Below are positions 61,698 to 64,000 of a DNA stretch of 64,000 bases, piece by piece. Origin of the DNA: Turnera subulata. Taxonomy: Eukaryota; Streptophyta; Magnoliopsida; Malpighiales; Passifloraceae. The notes beneath the pieces were generated by a model that worked only from the letters and a program-made list of their open reading frames with translations, was not told where the DNA came from and made no database searches. A program made the position numbers and the translations under genes. The DNA is taken from assembly GCA_028386065.3 (NCBI GenBank), contig JAKUCV010001512.1:319615-383614 (forward strand). The letters are read 5' to 3'. Numbering within the stretch: the first letter of the stretch is position 1; the number at the start of each line of letters is the position of its first letter.

Positions 61698-64000
61698 ATG
61701 AAGTGGCCACTTTGGAACGTAAGAGGTCTAAATGACCCTTCTAAACAAAAGGAAGTTCTCCAGCGTATTAACAATAGTTATGCAGATCTTATCTGCTTAG
61801 TAGAAACAAAAGTTCAAATCCAGGATGCTCAAGCTGTGCAAAAAGCTTTTCTACCTCACTGGAATTCTGCTACTAATCATATGCATGCAAGCCTTGGGCG
61901 CATCTGGTTATTCTGGACAGATAGCATTTCACTGACAGTGCTTAGTTCCTCCGCTCAAGCAATGCATTGTTCTGTTCATAGTCCCAACGAACAATCGAGA
62001 TGCTTTGCTTCTTTTATATATGCCTCCAATTCTGCTATGGAGAGGTCAGTAACACTATATCCTAGTATATTCCAATTTGCATTGACTGTAGGAAATCAGC
62101 TATGGTGTTTGCTTGGGGATTTTAACGTAGTTCGTGCAGCAGCTGAATCTAGCTCTTCAATCTCTCATTTATCTACTGAGATTGCATCTTTTAATGATTG
62201 TCTGTATGCTAATGGATTATTGGACCATCCTTGCTCTGGTTCCTACTTTACCTGGTTTAATAGACAGCCTACAAACCTTATTTTCCGCAAGCTGGACAGG
62301 TTCTTAGTCAATGCCGACTGGTTTAATGTCTTCCCTCAGAGCTCTGTTGAGTTTCTTAATCCAGGTGTTTCGGATCACTGCCCCATATTATTCTCTAGCA
62401 GTGTTCCATTCCAATCAGGACCCAAGCCCTTCAAGTTTTATAATTACTGGTTGTCACATCCAGATTTCTCTTCTATTGTATCTCACGCTTGGTCTAAACA
62501 ATTTGAAGGCTATGCTATGTTTTAGCTTTGGCAGAAATTGAAACATCTCAAAGCTGACCTCAAGAAATTCCATACCAGTTCATTTGGTGATATCTCTAAG
62601 AAGATAGCTTATGTGGAACACGAATTGAATTCTGTCCAGTCTCAACTATTTACAGGGAATAGACATTCTGATCTCTTGCTAATGGAACAGGCTCTGCTCT
62701 CCTCATTATCTGAGCTAAAGAATGCTGAGGAGGCTTCTATGAGGCAAAAATCTCGAGTCTCTTGGCTGTCATATGGTGATGCTAACACAAAATTTTTCCA
62801 TGCTATGGTGAAGGTCAGAAAAGCAAGGAATACAATACGCAGTATTATCAATCCTCAAGGTGAACTCTTACATAACCCAAGGCAAATAGAAGATGTTATT
62901 GTACTTCTATTCTGAATTTTTGGGCAAGAAAAACCCAGATGTTACACCTGGCTCTGTCTCTTTCTTTGAGTCTTTATTACAGCACACTGTCTCTGAAACG
63001 GATTCTCAATTGTTAAGTGCTGATGTCTCTGCTGCTGAGATCAAAACGGCTATGTTCTCCTTAGGCGCTAACAAAGCACCCGGGCCTGATGGGTACACTG
63101 CCGAGTTCTTCCGTTCAGCTTGGACAATTGTTGGTGATGCTGTTATTAGTGCCATCCAGGAATTTTTCACATCTGGGAAACTGCTCAAAGGTGTGAACTC
63201 CACTATACTTTGCCTTATTCCAAAAATTCCTAATGCCCAAAAATTAACTGATTTCAGACCTATCGCATGTTGCACTACCCTATACAAATGTATATCAAAA
63301 ATCCTAGCTAATCGCCTTCAAAAATGCCTCCCCTCAATAATTAGTAGTAGCCAAACAACATTTATACCAGGAAGACGAATTGTTGATAACGTCTTGCTTG
63401 CCCACGAATTGGTTCACAACTACCACAAGATAGGTCAATCTAGTAGATGTATGATGAAAATAGACCTAATGAAGGCCTTTGACTCCGTCGACTGGGTTTT
63501 CCTTCTAAATGTCCTCACTGCCATGAAATTTCCTACTAAGTTCATTGCATGGCTGAAAGTGTGTTTCACTACAGCAATGTATTCCATCTCTGTAAACGGG
63601 GCTCTTTGTGGATTTTTCCAAGGAGGTAAGGGTATGAGGCAAGGTGATCCTCTTTCACCCTACCTATTTGTTATCTCAATGGAAATCCTCTCTTCTCTTC
63701 TTAAAAAGGCTGCGATTAGCAACACTCTTCCTTACCACCCCAAATGTTCCAAAATATAACTTACTCATCTATGTTTTGCCGATGATTTAATGGTTTTTTC
63801 TGATGGAAGTTTGAAGGCAGCAGCTGCAATTACTCATATTTTCAAGGAGTTCTACCTCCTCTCAGGCCTTCGCTTTAACCCCGCCAAAAGTGAAGTATTT
63901 TTTTCTGGAGTATCTGATTCTATTGCTGCAGAATTTATACAAATATGTGGATTCAAATTAGGTACTCTCCCTGTAAGATACCTTGGAGTGCCTTTAATCT
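61698..64000 (+). pseudogene. LINE ORF2 (endonuclease and reverse transcriptase), broken, truncated by window
   Basis: ATG at 61698 directly after the ORF1 stop. The endonuclease has all expected motifs: WNVRGLN, LVETK, LLGDFNVV and VSDHCPI. A TAG at 62523-62525 interrupts it where the family has Gln before LWQKLK. A frameshift near 62900-62910 separates IEDVIV from FYSEFLG. The reverse transcriptase follows with NKAPGPDGY, FRPIACC, PGRRIVDNVLLAHEL, KIDLMKAFDSVDW and GMRQGDPLSPYLF. After an in-frame TAA at 63757-63759 the catalytic FADDLMVF remains. The protein would nick target DNA and copy the LINE RNA there. Three lesions make it inactive. The RNase H-like part lies beyond the window. Confidence 0.9.

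Larger units (their letters stand above)
60110..64000 (+). mobile_element. L1-like LINE retrotransposon, 5' part, continues past window
   Basis: Leader with CTCTCTCTAACTTCTCTCTC, then ORF1 and ORF2 in the usual order on the + strand. Endonuclease and reverse-transcriptase motifs are well kept. The reading frames are broken by two frameshifts and two in-frame stops by my reading, so this copy is inactive but not ancient. The C-terminal part, expected to include an RNase H-like domain, and the 3' tail lie outside the window. The 5' boundary is approximate. Confidence 0.9.

Overview
The window is nuclear DNA of a flowering plant, almost certainly a eudicot. The genes have short, AT-rich introns with plant-type splice sites. 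The coding repertoire is plant-specific (a DYW-type PPR editing factor, FUSCA3, a SIAMESE-related CDK inhibitor, a NET/KIP1-like actin-binding protein, F-box/FBD genes). The repeats are LTR retrotransposons and L1-like LINEs of plant type. I cannot name the species from the sequence alone.

Layout. 1-8269: the right-hand part of a young LTR retrotransposon on the + strand. It has a partial left LTR, a 2.4-kb internal region without gag or pol, and a complete 3.7-kb right LTR. The internal region carries two antisense reading frames, each behind its own TATA box. 8270-42664: an ordinary gene-rich stretch with ISY1 (+), a secreted GH17/X8 beta-1,3-glucanase (-), a small AGP-like GPI-anchored protein (+), a DYW PPR protein (+), a NET/KIP1-like protein (-), a mitochondrial phosphate carrier (+), V-ATPase subunit C (-), a SIAMESE-related protein (+), FUS3 (-) and serine palmitoyltransferase LCB2 (-). 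I resolved the exon structures by joining frames across GT-AG (occasionally GC-AG) introns; every model closes in phase.

44784-57096: a local F-box/FBD family made by segmental duplication. There are two apparently intact three-exon genes and one broken copy between them. Interspersed are a duplicated intergenic module in three copies, a fragment of adenosylhomocysteine hydrolase, an RNase H-like LINE remnant and an unrelated intronless F-box gene on the opposite strand. 57097-60264 is gene-poor and holds an unusual CCGTAAG-rich hairpin array. 60265-64000 is the 5' part of a lightly damaged L1-like LINE (ORF1, then ORF2 with endonuclease and reverse transcriptase) that runs off the end of the window.

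The single-copy genes are housekeeping or developmental genes with unrelated jobs, so no operon-like or biosynthetic cluster is evident. The PPR gene and FUS3 lie near each other as their Arabidopsis counterparts do, which suggests ancestral linkage. The best candidates for something undescribed are the antisense transcription units inside the non-autonomous LTR element, the poly(A)-only retro-insertion visible against an empty paralogous site, and the CCGTAAG hairpin array.
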